Below are positions 1 to 8,101 of a stretch of 42,488 bases of DNA, in pieces (the stretch's first letter is position 1; each line of letters starts with the position of its first letter). The position numbers and the translations under genes are program-made. Under the pieces are notes generated by a model. That model did not search any database. It had not been told where the DNA came from and saw only the letters and a list, made by a program, of their open reading frames with translations. Origin of the DNA: a virus; the IMG/VR virus record IMGVR_UViG_3300032323_001008, positions 1 to 42,488 of that record. One strand, written 5' to 3'.

Positions 1-105
1 GTATAATTAAGGGAGGTGGGTGGGCATTGGTACATATATAATAATATACTCACTATAACTAACTATAATAATAATAAGTGAAAAAGTTCAGAAAAAAATG
101 AACTC
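1..105. other. AT-rich non-coding left edge
   Basis: No convincing gene starts or is contained here. A rightward gene from outside the window could end at the TAA at 4-6, but this cannot be tested. Positions 35-80 are a run of TATA, ATAATA and ACTATAACTA-like short repeats. The right end holds the small hairpin described at 85-104. Confidence 0.5.
85..104 (-). terminator. weak intrinsic terminator after the first leftward gene
   Basis: On the minus strand an AGTTCA/TGAACT 6-bp stem with an 8-nt T-rich loop begins just after the stop codon of the leftward gene and is followed by TTTTTC. The layout is that of a rho-independent terminator, but the stem is short and GC-poor, so it may be weak. 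Confidence 0.4.
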
Positions 106-354
106 TCATTTTGCCTTCGGGCGCGACTTGAGGGATTTCTTCCGCTTTTTCTTTTTCGGATCAATCTTGCCTTTCCTCGTAGTGATACCCAACCCATATG
201 GATTCCTCGCATCGCCCCTAGCATAAAAATCATCATTCTCGATGCCCATCTCAAATCCACTGTCACCATACACATCAGCCGATCCCATATCTTCATGCAA
301 CATCTGTTCGTAAATTTTTACAAGATTTTCACTATCTTTGCTTGACAATTTCAT
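106..354 (-). CDS. small basic-tailed protein of unknown function
   Basis: This leftward gene encodes 82 aa. The N-terminal part looks helical and acidic, the middle is Gly/Asp-rich, and the last 20 residues are dominated by Lys and Arg, which suggests binding to nucleic acid or to an acidic partner. An in-frame ATG also lies at 369. I prefer the ATG at 354 because a TAAATA box ends exactly 5 nt before it, as at other genes in this window, and that box overlaps the 369 codon. The gene is divergent from its right-hand neighbour and followed by a small terminator-like hairpin. The -35-less TAAATA promoter suggests late expression. I do not recognise a family. Confidence 0.7.
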   Translation of the reverse strand: MKLSSKDSENLVKIYEQMLHEDMGSADVYGDSGFEMGIENDDFYARGDARNPYGLGITTRKGKIDPKKKKRKKSLKSRPKAK

Positions 355-369
355 ATTTGTATTTATCAT
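342..369 (+). promoter_or_regulatory. sigma70-like promoter for the 377 gene
   Basis: TTGACA (342-347), a 16-nt spacer and TATCAT (364-369) end 7 nt before the ATG at 377. The site overlaps the leftward TAAATA box, making a compact divergent promoter pair. Confidence 0.65.
360..366 (-). promoter_or_regulatory. late-type box for the first leftward gene
   Basis: The minus strand reads ATAAATA, then 5 nt, then the ATG at 354. It matches seven of eight bases of the T4 late box TATAAATA if the preceding G is included. No TTG-type -35 lies at the expected distance. Confidence 0.55.
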
Positions 370-376
370 AAGAGAA

Positions 377-697
377 ATGAATAAGCGATACAGATTTTGT
401 AATTTCTTCCCTCAAGTCAAGGATATTGATTATAAGGAGAGATGGGTGGTGAAGAATTTCCACATTATCCATGAGGTAGAAGCAGATTCTCCGTTAAGGG
501 CTTTAAATTCATATCGGAAGGAACAAACACATTTCGATTTTCTGGTTGAGAATGAAAACACATTACTGGTTGCCAATGGTATTGAATTTTATAAAGTTGA
601 TTATGATGTGATAAAGGAACATTATTTGAAACGTAATCCATCTCACTTTTTTATGATTGAAAAGGCAGCATTTAACCAATATTTTAATTTACAATGA
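377..697 (+). CDS. unknown 106-aa protein
   Basis: The 106-aa product starts with a basic, aromatic segment and contains alternating charged and hydrophobic stretches, without Cys pairs, a signal peptide or a membrane helix. It may be a small alpha/beta protein, but I do not recognise it. The start at 377 is chosen because a TTGACA-N16-TATCAT promoter ends 7 nt upstream; the reading frame is open from 338, but that would place the start inside the promoter. The stop overlaps the next gene in an ATGA junction, so translation is probably coupled to the UvsY-like gene. Confidence 0.75.
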   Translation: MNKRYRFCNFFPQVKDIDYKERWVVKNFHIIHEVEADSPLRALNSYRKEQTHFDFLVENENTLLVANGIEFYKVDYDVIKEHYLKRNPSHFFMIEKAAFNQYFNLQ

Positions 698-1092
698 GCA
701 TTGAAATAATCAAAAAATACCAAGATCAGTATTCCGAGTTCGCTGCCATCACGGATTTCAACCTTGAAGAAAGGGCGAAGCGTGTTCCCGCAGAAAAACA
801 TTTCTGGGCGTGTCGTCTTATTGACGCTAAGATTGAACGTGACAGGCTTTTCAAGCTCAAGGCTACCACTAAACAGAACATGGAACAAAAGCTTCTCAAG
901 GACGCTCCTGTGAAGCTTAACAAGCAATATCTGGAGGAAGTTGAGAAGTCCCCAAGCGTGGAAGCGATCAATGAAAAGATTCGCGATCTGGACTTTACCG
1001 TTGAATACCTAGACAGAGTGGTGCAACAAATCACTTTCATTGCACAGGATATCAAGAATATCATCGAAATCAAAAAGCTCGAAACCCAATAA
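694..1092 (+). CDS. uvsY: probable UvsY-like recombination mediator
   Basis: The 132-aa product is close in length to T4 UvsY (137 aa), which loads the UvsX recombinase onto gp32-covered single-stranded DNA. It is almost entirely helical and highly charged. The order of features fits UvsY: an acidic N-terminal helix, an RVPAEKHFW-type segment near residues 30-38, a basic middle region, and a C-terminal helix with an IKNIIEIKK motif. The position two genes upstream of uvsW also fits, because uvsY and uvsW are neighbours in T4, and partners UvsX and gp32 are in this window. The assignment rests on pattern and context, not alignment; a generic coiled-coil protein is the alternative. It overlaps the preceding gene by 4 nt. 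Confidence 0.55.
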   Translation: MSIEIIKKYQDQYSEFAAITDFNLEERAKRVPAEKHFWACRLIDAKIERDRLFKLKATTKQNMEQKLLKDAPVKLNKQYLEEVEKSPSVEAINEKIRDLDFTVEYLDRVVQQITFIAQDIKNIIEIKKLETQ

Positions 1093-1095
1093 GTT

Positions 1096-1770
1096 ATGAA
1101 TAAAGATACTAAAATGTTGCAGAATTTGTATGAATCAATTTACAGTGTTGATTTTTTGCAGATTGATGAGAGTAAAATTCGATCATTCAATTGGGATAAA
1201 TTTTTCCAAAGCGAATATATGATGAATTTCAATAATATGTTTCTTCTGGAGGATTTCAAATTCGTGAAAACGAAACCAAGCCTTCAAGGTGAGGAAGATG
1301 TTTATGAAATAACACTCAGAAATGGTAAGAAATTTGAATTATTTTTGAATTACATTTTTCCTAGCTCTGTAAAAGATTATGTGTTTAAGTTTCAGGAAGC
1401 ATCTTCCATCAAGGGGAGGAATGATATATCTGCCAATTATGAGGAATATTTTTCAGATCTTAATCCAAATGATATGATTGTCATAATGCAATTTAAAGAT
1501 TCTGAAGAGAGACACGAATTGACTGGTGAGGTTGGAGGTTCAACACCCGAATTGTTTGCAACATTGCGACAGGCTTTTATGGATAGTGTCAAGAAGTCAA
1601 AAAATGGTGGTAATAATTTGAAAGCTGTTGTGATGCGAGTGTCTAAAAATGAGACTAGGAGATTGGTTGTTTATCGCAAATTGATTGAAAGATATTTGAC
1701 AGATTTCCCCAACATTTTTGAAGATGATTTCAATGAACCTAATTACATTCTACTAACAGCAACACGATAA
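1096..1770 (+). CDS. unknown 224-aa protein
   Basis: This 224-aa soluble protein has an N-terminal segment rich in Phe, Asn and Met, a central beta-rich part and a C-terminal part with a VVYRKLIERYL motif near residues 193-203. The last motif faintly resembles the ending of GNAT acetyltransferases, but no acetyl-CoA loop can be made out, so I do not assign a function. It starts 3 nt after the UvsY-like gene and ends 1 nt before the next gene, so it is probably part of the same transcript. No Shine-Dalgarno or TTGACA box precedes it. Confidence 0.7.
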   Translation: MNKDTKMLQNLYESIYSVDFLQIDESKIRSFNWDKFFQSEYMMNFNNMFLLEDFKFVKTKPSLQGEEDVYEITLRNGKKFELFLNYIFPSSVKDYVFKFQEASSIKGRNDISANYEEYFSDLNPNDMIVIMQFKDSEERHELTGEVGGSTPELFATLRQAFMDSVKKSKNGGNNLKAVVMRVSKNETRRLVVYRKLIERYLTDFPNIFEDDFNEPNYILLTATR

Positions 1771-1771
1771 T

Positions 1772-2134
1772 ATGAACAATAATCCAATTCCAGATGGCTA
1801 TGTCAGGCGATCATTCCCAAATATCCTAAAACCGAAAATCGTCGATAAATTTTCCGATGAAGATATGGATGATTCGATTATAGCATCATCCTCATTTAAC
1901 CAGACATATCAACCCCACATTTGGGCTGTCCAGAAGGATGACATTTATTCTTCCATTTATGCCATTGAGATTGGGATACGGTGGTTAGAGGATAATATTA
2001 AAATTAAGATGAAAAATGGTGATTTCTCATATATTGCTGAGAATATGAAAATTGAACTGGATATTATGAAATCCACGTTGAAAAAACTTAAATCTTATGA
2101 TGGAAGTGCTGAAATATACAAAAACACCCAATAA
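1772..2134 (+). CDS. unknown 120-aa protein
   Basis: The 120-aa product has a Pro-rich, probably flexible first third, an acidic middle, and a helical C-terminal half rich in Lys and Met. No catalytic or metal-binding pattern is visible. It begins immediately after the stop of the previous gene and is followed by 26 nt of non-coding DNA before uvsW, so it is likely the last gene of the first small rightward group. Confidence 0.65.
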   Translation: MNNNPIPDGYVRRSFPNILKPKIVDKFSDEDMDDSIIASSSFNQTYQPHIWAVQKDDIYSSIYAIEIGIRWLEDNIKIKMKNGDFSYIAENMKIELDIMKSTLKKLKSYDGSAEIYKNTQ

Positions 2135-2149
2135 CTGTCCATATTTGCA

Positions 2150-2155
2150 TATCAT
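2150..2155 (+). promoter_or_regulatory. possible -10 box before uvsW
   Basis: TATCAT lies exactly 5 nt before the uvsW ATG and equals the -10 of the 377 gene. No TTGAC-like hexamer lies 16-17 nt upstream, so the call is weak. Confidence 0.3.
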
Positions 2156-2160
2156 AGCGC

Positions 2161-3567
2161 ATGGTAGAATTTGATTACATAGCAGGAAAACGACAGGGTA
2201 AGGTTATCACGGATGAGGATACCCTTACCTTTTTGCGTAATCATTTCTCAGTGAAGAACGATGCGGCGGCACATGCCAAGAGGAGAGGACAGAGATTCGT
2301 CAAGGATCGCAAATATGCAATAACCCCCACTGGATTATTTGATTTCGGACTCTATAATGAGATCAGGAAGTATTTGATCCGATCACAAATCACCGATATC
2401 AAGTTCATGGAGAATTTTAAGAACCATCTAAAAGTCGGCTTTGGGGATGTGGAAGTGTGGGATGGTCTGAAATATGAACAGAGATATTATCAGAAAGAGA
2501 CTGTAAAGGAATGTCTCAAATATGGTAGGGGGACTTGCATACTTGCCACAAGTTCGGGTAAGAGTTATATTCAAGCAGTTCTATTGGAGAATTTTAAGAA
2601 ATGTATCAACAGGGATTTCAAATGCCTTATTATTGTTCCCGGACTTTCTCTTGTGACACAATTGAACAATGACTTCACCGATTATGGGGTGACATTCACG
2701 CACTCAGGATGGACGGGAGATATGCCATTGCAGGATACCCAAGTTGTTATATGTAATTCCGAGAATCTTGCAGCACAATTTGGAAAAAATTCATGGATTG
2801 TTGATGTTGATTTGATCATCCAAGATGAGTGCCATAAAATCACAGCATCGGGTAATCTACACAAAATCATTTCCAAGATCAAAACACCCAACAAATTTGG
2901 CTTTACGGGGACTCTCTCAGAGAAAAGGGAAGATCAATGGAAAACAATTGGCATATTTGGACCGATCATTTACGAGAAGAAATCCAAGGAACTTAGGGAT
3001 GAGAAATACGTGACGGATGTTGAGGTGGAATTTCTTAAATTGAATCATTCCAAAATCCCTAAAATGGATTACAAAAAGGAATTGGATTATCTCCATGAAT
3101 TGGAAAGACGGAATCAATTGATATGTAAATTGGCTGAAGGATTTAAATCAAATACCCTCATTCTCGTCAATCATCTGGTTCATGGAGAGAAATTGTTGGA
3201 GATATTATCCAAATCCAATAAACAGGTTTTCTTCGTCAAAGGTGAAATGTCAGTGGAAGAGAGAGAAATCATCAAACAGAAGATGGAGACGGATAATGAC
3301 ATTATCACAATTGCAATGTCATCCATTTTCTCCACGGGTATCAACATCAAGAATATCCACAATATCATGTTTGTTGCGGGAGGTAAGAGTTTCATCCGCA
3401 CAGTTCAGTCCATTGGTCGGGGACTCCGATTACATAAGTCAAAAAATAAGTTGCGTATTATAGATGTATATGATAATCTCAAATATAGTGAGAGACATGC
3501 GGATGAACGGAAAAGAATATATGAAAAAGAAGAAATCTTGTGGCGTGAAAGAGTAATTGAATTATGA
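2161..3567 (+). CDS. uvsW: UvsW-like DNA/RNA helicase (SF2)
   Basis: The 468-aa product is a superfamily 2 helicase of the T4 UvsW type, which unwinds R-loops and branched DNA and helps switch T4 from origin-dependent to recombination-dependent replication. Visible motifs in order are a Walker A ATSSGKS at 129-135, a DECH box at 222-225, the motif III equivalent FTGTL near 248-252, and motif VI QSIGRGLR at 416-423. An N-terminal region of about 100 residues precedes the helicase core, as in UvsW (503 aa in T4). The gene ends in an ATGA overlap with the sigma factor gene. A Cys replaces the usual Ala or Gly of the DEAH/DEAD box, which is tolerated in this family. Confidence 0.92.
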   Translation: MVEFDYIAGKRQGKVITDEDTLTFLRNHFSVKNDAAAHAKRRGQRFVKDRKYAITPTGLFDFGLYNEIRKYLIRSQITDIKFMENFKNHLKVGFGDVEVWDGLKYEQRYYQKETVKECLKYGRGTCILATSSGKSYIQAVLLENFKKCINRDFKCLIIVPGLSLVTQLNNDFTDYGVTFTHSGWTGDMPLQDTQVVICNSENLAAQFGKNSWIVDVDLIIQDECHKITASGNLHKIISKIKTPNKFGFTGTLSEKREDQWKTIGIFGPIIYEKKSKELRDEKYVTDVEVEFLKLNHSKIPKMDYKKELDYLHELERRNQLICKLAEGFKSNTLILVNHLVHGEKLLEILSKSNKQVFFVKGEMSVEEREIIKQKMETDNDIITIAMSSIFSTGINIKNIHNIMFVAGGKSFIRTVQSIGRGLRLHKSKNKLRIIDVYDNLKYSERHADERKRIYEKEEILWRERVIEL

Positions 3568-4007
3568 GCAATAAAAAAGGAGACGAACATTATGTTGAAC
3601 AGGCTGATTTTGAGAATCAGTTGAGGATGTATTATGAAACTGATAAGATGACAAATGAGCTTGGAACCATTGTCCAGAACATTGCCATCGGCTTGAGCCA
3701 CAATCACCGATTCATTCGATACACTTCCATGTGGAAGGATGAGATGATGGGGGATGCGGTGGAGAAGATGTATAAGGCACTGGAGAAGAAACTTTATAGC
3801 TTTGACAGGGGAATCAACCCGTTTTCGTATTTCAATCAGATTGCATGGCACGCTTTTTGTAATAGAATCAAAAAGGAACAAAAACAACATAAGGGACTTG
3901 CGGAATACAAGGAGATGGTGTATGTTGATGAGATGAGTGGACCGGAATCGCAGGGACATGTTTATGTGAAGCCAATTTTAGAGGGAGATGAATACGATGA
4001 AGATTGA
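3564..4007 (+). CDS. 55: late-transcription sigma factor gp55
   Basis: The 147-aa product resembles T4 gp55, the small sigma subunit that directs host RNA polymerase to TATAAATA late promoters together with gp33 and the gp45 clamp. The region from about residue 45 to 115 has the region-2-like pattern (FIRYTSMWKDEMMGDAVEKM, then the FDRGINPFSYFNQIAWHAF segment). It is shorter than T4 gp55 (185 aa) and ends in an acidic tail. T4 gp55 ends in a hydrophobic-acidic clamp-binding motif; here the tail ILEGDEYDED is only a loose match. It is translationally coupled to uvsW. Confidence 0.9.
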   Translation: MSNKKGDEHYVEQADFENQLRMYYETDKMTNELGTIVQNIAIGLSHNHRFIRYTSMWKDEMMGDAVEKMYKALEKKLYSFDRGINPFSYFNQIAWHAFCNRIKKEQKQHKGLAEYKEMVYVDEMSGPESQGHVYVKPILEGDEYDED

Positions 4008-4287
4008 AAAATATGTAAAATTGACCGCTAGACCTAATACATACTTCATTGAAGGAAGTGAAGTGTATGATTATGATTGTAATCCACCAGAGGATATAAA
4101 AAGAATAACATTGGAAGAATGGAAATCTTATGATAATTTTCAGTGCATGGTTAGAGGTAGGAGAATTCCTAAATTTCTGTCAGAAATTAAAATTTTCGGA
4201 GAGGATGAAAGATGGGATGGTGAGCTTTGTCCGTGTATCGAATTTGATGTTGAAATTGTGGATGAAATTGTGGATGAAATAAGATGA
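3997..4287 (+). CDS. unknown acidic 96-aa protein
   Basis: The 96-aa product is acidic and compact, with single Cys residues but no paired metal site. The C-terminus carries a short duplicated VDEI unit, coded by a 12-bp tandem repeat at about 4257-4280. An in-frame ATG at 3988 abuts the GAGGGAG Shine-Dalgarno at 3981-3987, whereas the ATG at 3997 lies 9 nt after it, so 3997 is preferred. The gene overlaps gene 55 by 11 nt and gene 47 by 4 nt, so it belongs to the 55-47 transcript. No family recognised. Confidence 0.65.
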   Translation: MKIEKYVKLTARPNTYFIEGSEVYDYDCNPPEDIKRITLEEWKSYDNFQCMVRGRRIPKFLSEIKIFGEDERWDGELCPCIEFDVEIVDEIVDEIR

Positions 4288-5303
4288 TAAAGAAATCTAA
4301 AGTAGCAATATTTTCCGATCTCCATTTGGGAATTTATGGAAATTCAACGGACTGGCATGACATCGCTCTGAAATGGGCAGACTGGATTGCATCAGATTTG
4401 AAGAAAAAGAAGATCAAGGACATTTTCTTCCTTGGGGACTTCTTTCACAATCGTTCGGAAATCTCAGTCCAAACGGTTCATGTCGCTTCCCTGATTCTGG
4501 AGAAGTTGAAAGATTTCAATATTCTGATGATCATTGGAAATCATGACTGTTATTACAAGAACAGATCAGATGTTCACAGCCTTGGACTCCTCAAGGGACA
4601 CCATAATCTGACAATCATCGACAAGCCTCTGGAATTTGAGGCATTCGGAACGAAATTAGCTTTCGTTCCGTGGGAAGGATCAATTCCTGATGGTAAATTT
4701 GATTACATCTTTGGGCATTTTGAGATTATCAGTTTCAAGATGAACAATTTCAAGGTCTGTGATCATGGACACGATCCGATGGACTTTCTCGCTTCCAAAA
4801 CATCCACGGTATTCTCAGGACATTTCCACAATCGTCACTCCAAGAAATACAATGAGGGTTCCATCCATTATGTGGGAAATACCTTCCCCATGGATTTCTC
4901 TGATGTGGGAAATGAGAGGGGTTATCACATTCTGGATGTTGAGAGCGGCGATCTTGAATTCTTCGCAAATCCTGTATCTCCAAAGTTTATTAGGATTTTG
5001 TTGAGTAAAAGTGATGATCTTTCTGATGATCTTATCAAGGGTAATATCGTCAAGCTGATTATTGACAAAGACATCAAGGATGATACACTGGAGAAAATTA
5101 AGGCGAATATCCTCGCTCTATCACCCCATCAGTTGACCACGGAATTCAATGTGACTTCCAAATCCATTGATAGTGTAGAGCAAGTGGATTCCATTGATTT
5201 GACAGAGATGTTTGAGGAGTTCCAAGAGCAACTGAAATTGGATGGTGGTAAAGATGTGCGTGTGAAAAATTTAATTGGATTGTTGTATGAGAGAAATAAG
5301 TGA
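4284..5303 (+). CDS. 47: gp47 recombination endonuclease subunit (Mre11-like)
   Basis: The 339-aa product is the metallophosphoesterase half of the gp46-gp47 complex, the phage counterpart of Mre11-Rad50 and SbcD-SbcC. It resects DNA ends for recombination-dependent replication and degrades host DNA. The five phosphodiesterase motifs are visible: SDLHLG at 11-16, GDFFHNR at 51-57, GNHD at 85-88, GHFE near 144-147 and GHFHNRH at 179-185. The length equals that of T4 gp47 (339 aa). The partner subunit 46 follows after one small gene. Confidence 0.95.
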   Translation: MIKKSKVAIFSDLHLGIYGNSTDWHDIALKWADWIASDLKKKKIKDIFFLGDFFHNRSEISVQTVHVASLILEKLKDFNILMIIGNHDCYYKNRSDVHSLGLLKGHHNLTIIDKPLEFEAFGTKLAFVPWEGSIPDGKFDYIFGHFEIISFKMNNFKVCDHGHDPMDFLASKTSTVFSGHFHNRHSKKYNEGSIHYVGNTFPMDFSDVGNERGYHILDVESGDLEFFANPVSPKFIRILLSKSDDLSDDLIKGNIVKLIIDKDIKDDTLEKIKANILALSPHQLTTEFNVTSKSIDSVEQVDSIDLTEMFEEFQEQLKLDGGKDVRVKNLIGLLYERNK

Positions 5304-5487
5304 TAAAATACTGGAAGTTGTGGATAAGACGAATGGGGCATTTTGGGGAGATTTTTATAAAAATCTGATACCAACCTACAGCGTTGGTGATGTCAGATCC
5401 GCTCTTAGGTCGCTTTTAAATGATGGAATTCTTAGAATGAAAGAAGATTCGGAGGAACATGATTGGGAATATCTCCGTAAACGATAA
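5287..5487 (+). CDS. small winged-helix-like protein
   Basis: The 66-aa product has three predicted helices and a VRSALRSLLNDGILR stretch near residues 37-51. This is the usual look of the recognition helix and first wing strand of a winged-helix DNA-binding domain. A function as a small regulator or DNA-binding accessory of the nuclease is an inference. The ATG at 5287 is preferred over an upstream TTG at 5275. The gene overlaps the end of 47 by 17 nt and lies 6 nt before 46. T4 also has very small genes beside 46/47. Confidence 0.65.
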   Translation: MREISDKILEVVDKTNGAFWGDFYKNLIPTYSVGDVRSALRSLLNDGILRMKEDSEEHDWEYLRKR

Positions 5488-5490
5488 AAT
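5463..5490 (+). promoter_or_regulatory. possible weak promoter for gene 46
   Basis: TTGGGA (5463-5468), 16 nt, TAAAAT (5485-5490), then 3 nt to the ATG at 5494. Spacing equals that of the better sites but the -35 is poor. Confidence 0.25.
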
Positions 5491-5493
5491 TTA

Positions 5494-7293
5494 ATGAGAC
5501 GCATTACGTTCAAAAACCTCCGCATCCAGAATTTCCTCAGTATTGGAAATGATGTGGTTGAAATCAATTACCAGAATGGGCTAAATCTCATTACTGGTAT
5601 CAATCGTGACTTTCCTGATCGTAAAAACGCGATTGGAAAAACTAGCATAGCCAATGCCCATTTCTTCGCTATCTATGGGGATGCATTGAAGAAATTGAAG
5701 CGTGATTTCATTGTCAACAATGTCACCAAAGGTAAGGGCATGGTTGAGCTTGAATTTGATGTGGAAACGGAGAAATCCAAGGACACTTATATCGTAAAAC
5801 GTCAAGTCAAGCCATCCAAGGTAGAGCTTTGGAAAAACGGGGAGGATATCACGCTGGATTCCATCGCCAATAACAAGGATTTCATCGCTGATCTGGTGGG
5901 AACGAATGCCGATGCTTGTAAGAAGTGTGACATTCTCACGATGAATGATAAGAACAATCCTCCATTCATGGCAATGAAACCAGAGGATAAGCGTAAATTC
6001 ATCAATGATATTTTCTCTTTGGAAGTATTCGGGAGAATGATGAAGGATTTGAAGAGCATCATCACTGATAACAACAAGGAGATGAGCATTTCATCCACTA
6101 AGATTGATGAGATTACCAATACACTGGAAACCCTTAAGAATCAACAGGAGATTTACAGGAAGAAACAGGAGGAGCGGGAAGCTATTTTCAAAGTTCGTAG
6201 AGAGAGTATTGAAAATGACATTAAGAGTGTTGAAGATGACATTAAATCATTTGAGAAAATTCCTGATATTTCGGAGATTGAAGCGAATCTGAAAAAATAT
6301 GAGGATGGTTATGATAAAATCACCGATAAGCAATCCTCTCTGACATCTAAATTGTCGGAGAAAAGGACTCTTAAGAAGGTCAAGGAAGCTGAGTTGGTGA
6401 AAGTTCAATCTGTGGGGGGTGTGACTTGCGATAAATGTCTTCAAGAGATTCCCCACGATCATATCGCCCTCTTGACGCATAGGATATCCGATCTGGAAGA
6501 TCATATTTGTAATTTTGATGATGAAATCAAAGATATTCAAGAAGAGAATAAAATTCTCCAAGGTAAAAAGGATAAGATTTCCAACAAGATCGCTGAATTC
6601 AAATCGGAAATTAAAAGAGTCGAGAAATTGCAAAGGGAACTTCAATCCCTGAAAGATCTACTCGTCAGAAATCAGAAAGAATTGAAAACATTGTTGGAAG
6701 ATTTCAAACAGGAGGAAACGCCGATTTTTGATACGAATGTCACGGAAACGGAAGAGCGCAAGAAATCGGAAGTTGAGAAATATGCCAAATTGAAGGAATA
6801 TTCCGATGATCTGGAGACTTGTAAGTTCATGCTCGGAGAAGAGGGTGTGAAATCATTCGTGGTGAAACGTCTCCTTTCCATGCTCAATGCATCCATCCAA
6901 CAATACATCAATGATCTGGGACTCTCCATTCGCTGCAAATTTGACGAATACTTTGATGAACAGATGACCAATGACAAGGGTAAGGAAATCTGTTATTGGA
7001 ACTTGTCGGGAGCGGAGGGTAGGACGATTGATCTGGCATGTGCGTGGGCATTCAAGGACATCAAACGTAAGATTTCAGGTGTATCATCCAATTTGGAGAT
7101 ACTTGATGAGGTGGTCGATGGGGGCTTTGACAGCGTGGGCTATGACAAGCTGATTGATGTTATTAAGCAAAGAATTGAACGGGATAAATTATCAATTTAT
7201 GCCATTTCTCATAGGACTGAAACCAACAAGCACGTAGACTCTGATAAAGTGGTCATGCTTGAGATGGATGGAGGAATTACTAGAAGGATTTAA
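5494..7293 (+). CDS. 46: gp46 recombination endonuclease subunit (Rad50-like ATPase)
   Basis: The 599-aa product is the SMC/Rad50-type ATPase partner of gp47. The N-terminal ATPase half holds an extended P-loop ending in NAIGKTS at 45-51. Two long coiled-coil arms flank a CDKC zinc hook at 312-315. The C-terminal half has an ABC signature NLSGAEGRT (about 505-513), a Walker B LEILDEV and a switch AISHR. T4 gp46 is 560 aa. The P-loop is unusual: about eight residues are inserted between the ITGIN strand end and the AIGKT loop, and the canonical first Gly of GxxxxGKT is not in place. The usual NGxGKS loop seems to be rearranged rather than lost. Confidence 0.95.
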   Translation: MRRITFKNLRIQNFLSIGNDVVEINYQNGLNLITGINRDFPDRKNAIGKTSIANAHFFAIYGDALKKLKRDFIVNNVTKGKGMVELEFDVETEKSKDTYIVKRQVKPSKVELWKNGEDITLDSIANNKDFIADLVGTNADACKKCDILTMNDKNNPPFMAMKPEDKRKFINDIFSLEVFGRMMKDLKSIITDNNKEMSISSTKIDEITNTLETLKNQQEIYRKKQEEREAIFKVRRESIENDIKSVEDDIKSFEKIPDISEIEANLKKYEDGYDKITDKQSSLTSKLSEKRTLKKVKEAELVKVQSVGGVTCDKCLQEIPHDHIALLTHRISDLEDHICNFDDEIKDIQEENKILQGKKDKISNKIAEFKSEIKRVEKLQRELQSLKDLLVRNQKELKTLLEDFKQEETPIFDTNVTETEERKKSEVEKYAKLKEYSDDLETCKFMLGEEGVKSFVVKRLLSMLNASIQQYINDLGLSIRCKFDEYFDEQMTNDKGKEICYWNLSGAEGRTIDLACAWAFKDIKRKISGVSSNLEILDEVVDGGFDSVGYDKLIDVIKQRIERDKLSIYAISHRTETNKHVDSDKVVMLEMDGGITRRI

Positions 7294-7298
7294 AAATT

Positions 7299-7874
7299 AT
7301 GAATAAAGGAGAATATTACGAAAGAGTCAAGGATATCATGTTAAAATATGGTATGGGAGAAGGTGATGTGGAAAATATACTAGCGATTATGTGGGAAAAT
7401 GGATTTATTGATGGGAAACATTCTGTTGAGGATGTGAAAAAATCCGAAGAAAAAATTCCGCATACAATGGATGCCCAAATATGGGCTAGAGAATTTTGTG
7501 AAATATATAAGAAAAATCATGGAAGAGAGATTGATTTTGATTGGATGATCGGTTGGTTCGCCAATTCCATCATGGCTGGATTCGATGAAGCGTGTAGGAG
7601 ACATGAACGAGAAGAGAATTGGGTGTATGTTCTGAAAGATTGGCAAAATGGAGTAGTAATTGCATTATATTCCAGAGAACCTACCAAGGAACAATGTGAT
7701 AAGGATTATGAGCTTCATTTGGGATATGATCTGGAGTGGGAAGTTCCGAGAGTCATCTATAAATCTGGTCAGGATTCATCGTGGAATTGCACATTGGAAA
7801 GACGTAAGGCGGACTCTCCCAATCGCATTTCAGAATCAATCGACATCAAAGATTTAAAACCATATAATGATTGA
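7299..7874 (+). CDS. unknown 191-aa protein
   Basis: The 191-aa product is soluble. The first 40 residues are predicted helical; residues 60-105 have a Trp-rich segment (AQIWAREF, FDWMIGWFANSIMAGFDEA), and the last 80 residues look beta-rich. The ending resembles small phage proteins with a conserved Trp-containing strand, but I do not recognise it. It starts 5 nt after gene 46 and is probably read from the same transcript. Confidence 0.65.
   Translation: MNKGEYYERVKDIMLKYGMGEGDVENILAIMWENGFIDGKHSVEDVKKSEEKIPHTMDAQIWAREFCEIYKKNHGREIDFDWMIGWFANSIMAGFDEACRRHEREENWVYVLKDWQNGVVIALYSREPTKEQCDKDYELHLGYDLEWEVPRVIYKSGQDSSWNCTLERRKADSPNRISESIDIKDLKPYND
7840..7868 (+). promoter_or_regulatory. sigma70-like promoter for the 7877 gene
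   Basis: TCGACA (7840-7845), a 17-nt spacer and a perfect TATAAT (7863-7868) end 8 nt before the ATG at 7877. The site lies inside the end of the upstream gene. Confidence 0.55.
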
Positions 7875-7876
7875 TT

Positions 7877-8101
7877 ATGGACACACTTGAAGACATCATT
7901 AGAAGAAATTGGCCGAATTATGATGATATTGTTGCCGCATATGCGAGAATGTTAGAGGATGATTCTTCAACTGATTGCTATATTCGGGATCGTGTTCGGG
8001 GTATTTTAACAGATTTTGAGATTGATGGCGATAGTTATGGGGTTCCTGCTTTGGAAGATATTGTGGATTCTTTGTGTGAAAGGTTGACAGATGGGAAATG
8101 A
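7877..8101 (+). CDS. unknown acidic 74-aa protein
   Basis: The 74-aa product is acidic and probably all-helical, without recognisable motifs. An in-frame TTG lies at 7871, but the ATG at 7877 is preferred because a perfect TATAAT box ends 8 nt upstream. The promoter of the next gene (TTGACA at 8084) lies inside its 3' end. Confidence 0.65.
   Translation: MDTLEDIIRRNWPNYDDIVAAYARMLEDDSSTDCYIRDRVRGILTDFEIDGDSYGVPALEDIVDSLCERLTDGK

Noticed and set aside
1-80. Tandem repeat or origin in the AT-rich left edge
   Set aside because: The TATA/ATAATA runs are short and irregular, with no iteron structure; AT bias explains them.
4257-4280. The short VDEI tandem repeat as a functional element
   Set aside because: Only two 12-bp units at the end of a small gene; most likely simple slippage.
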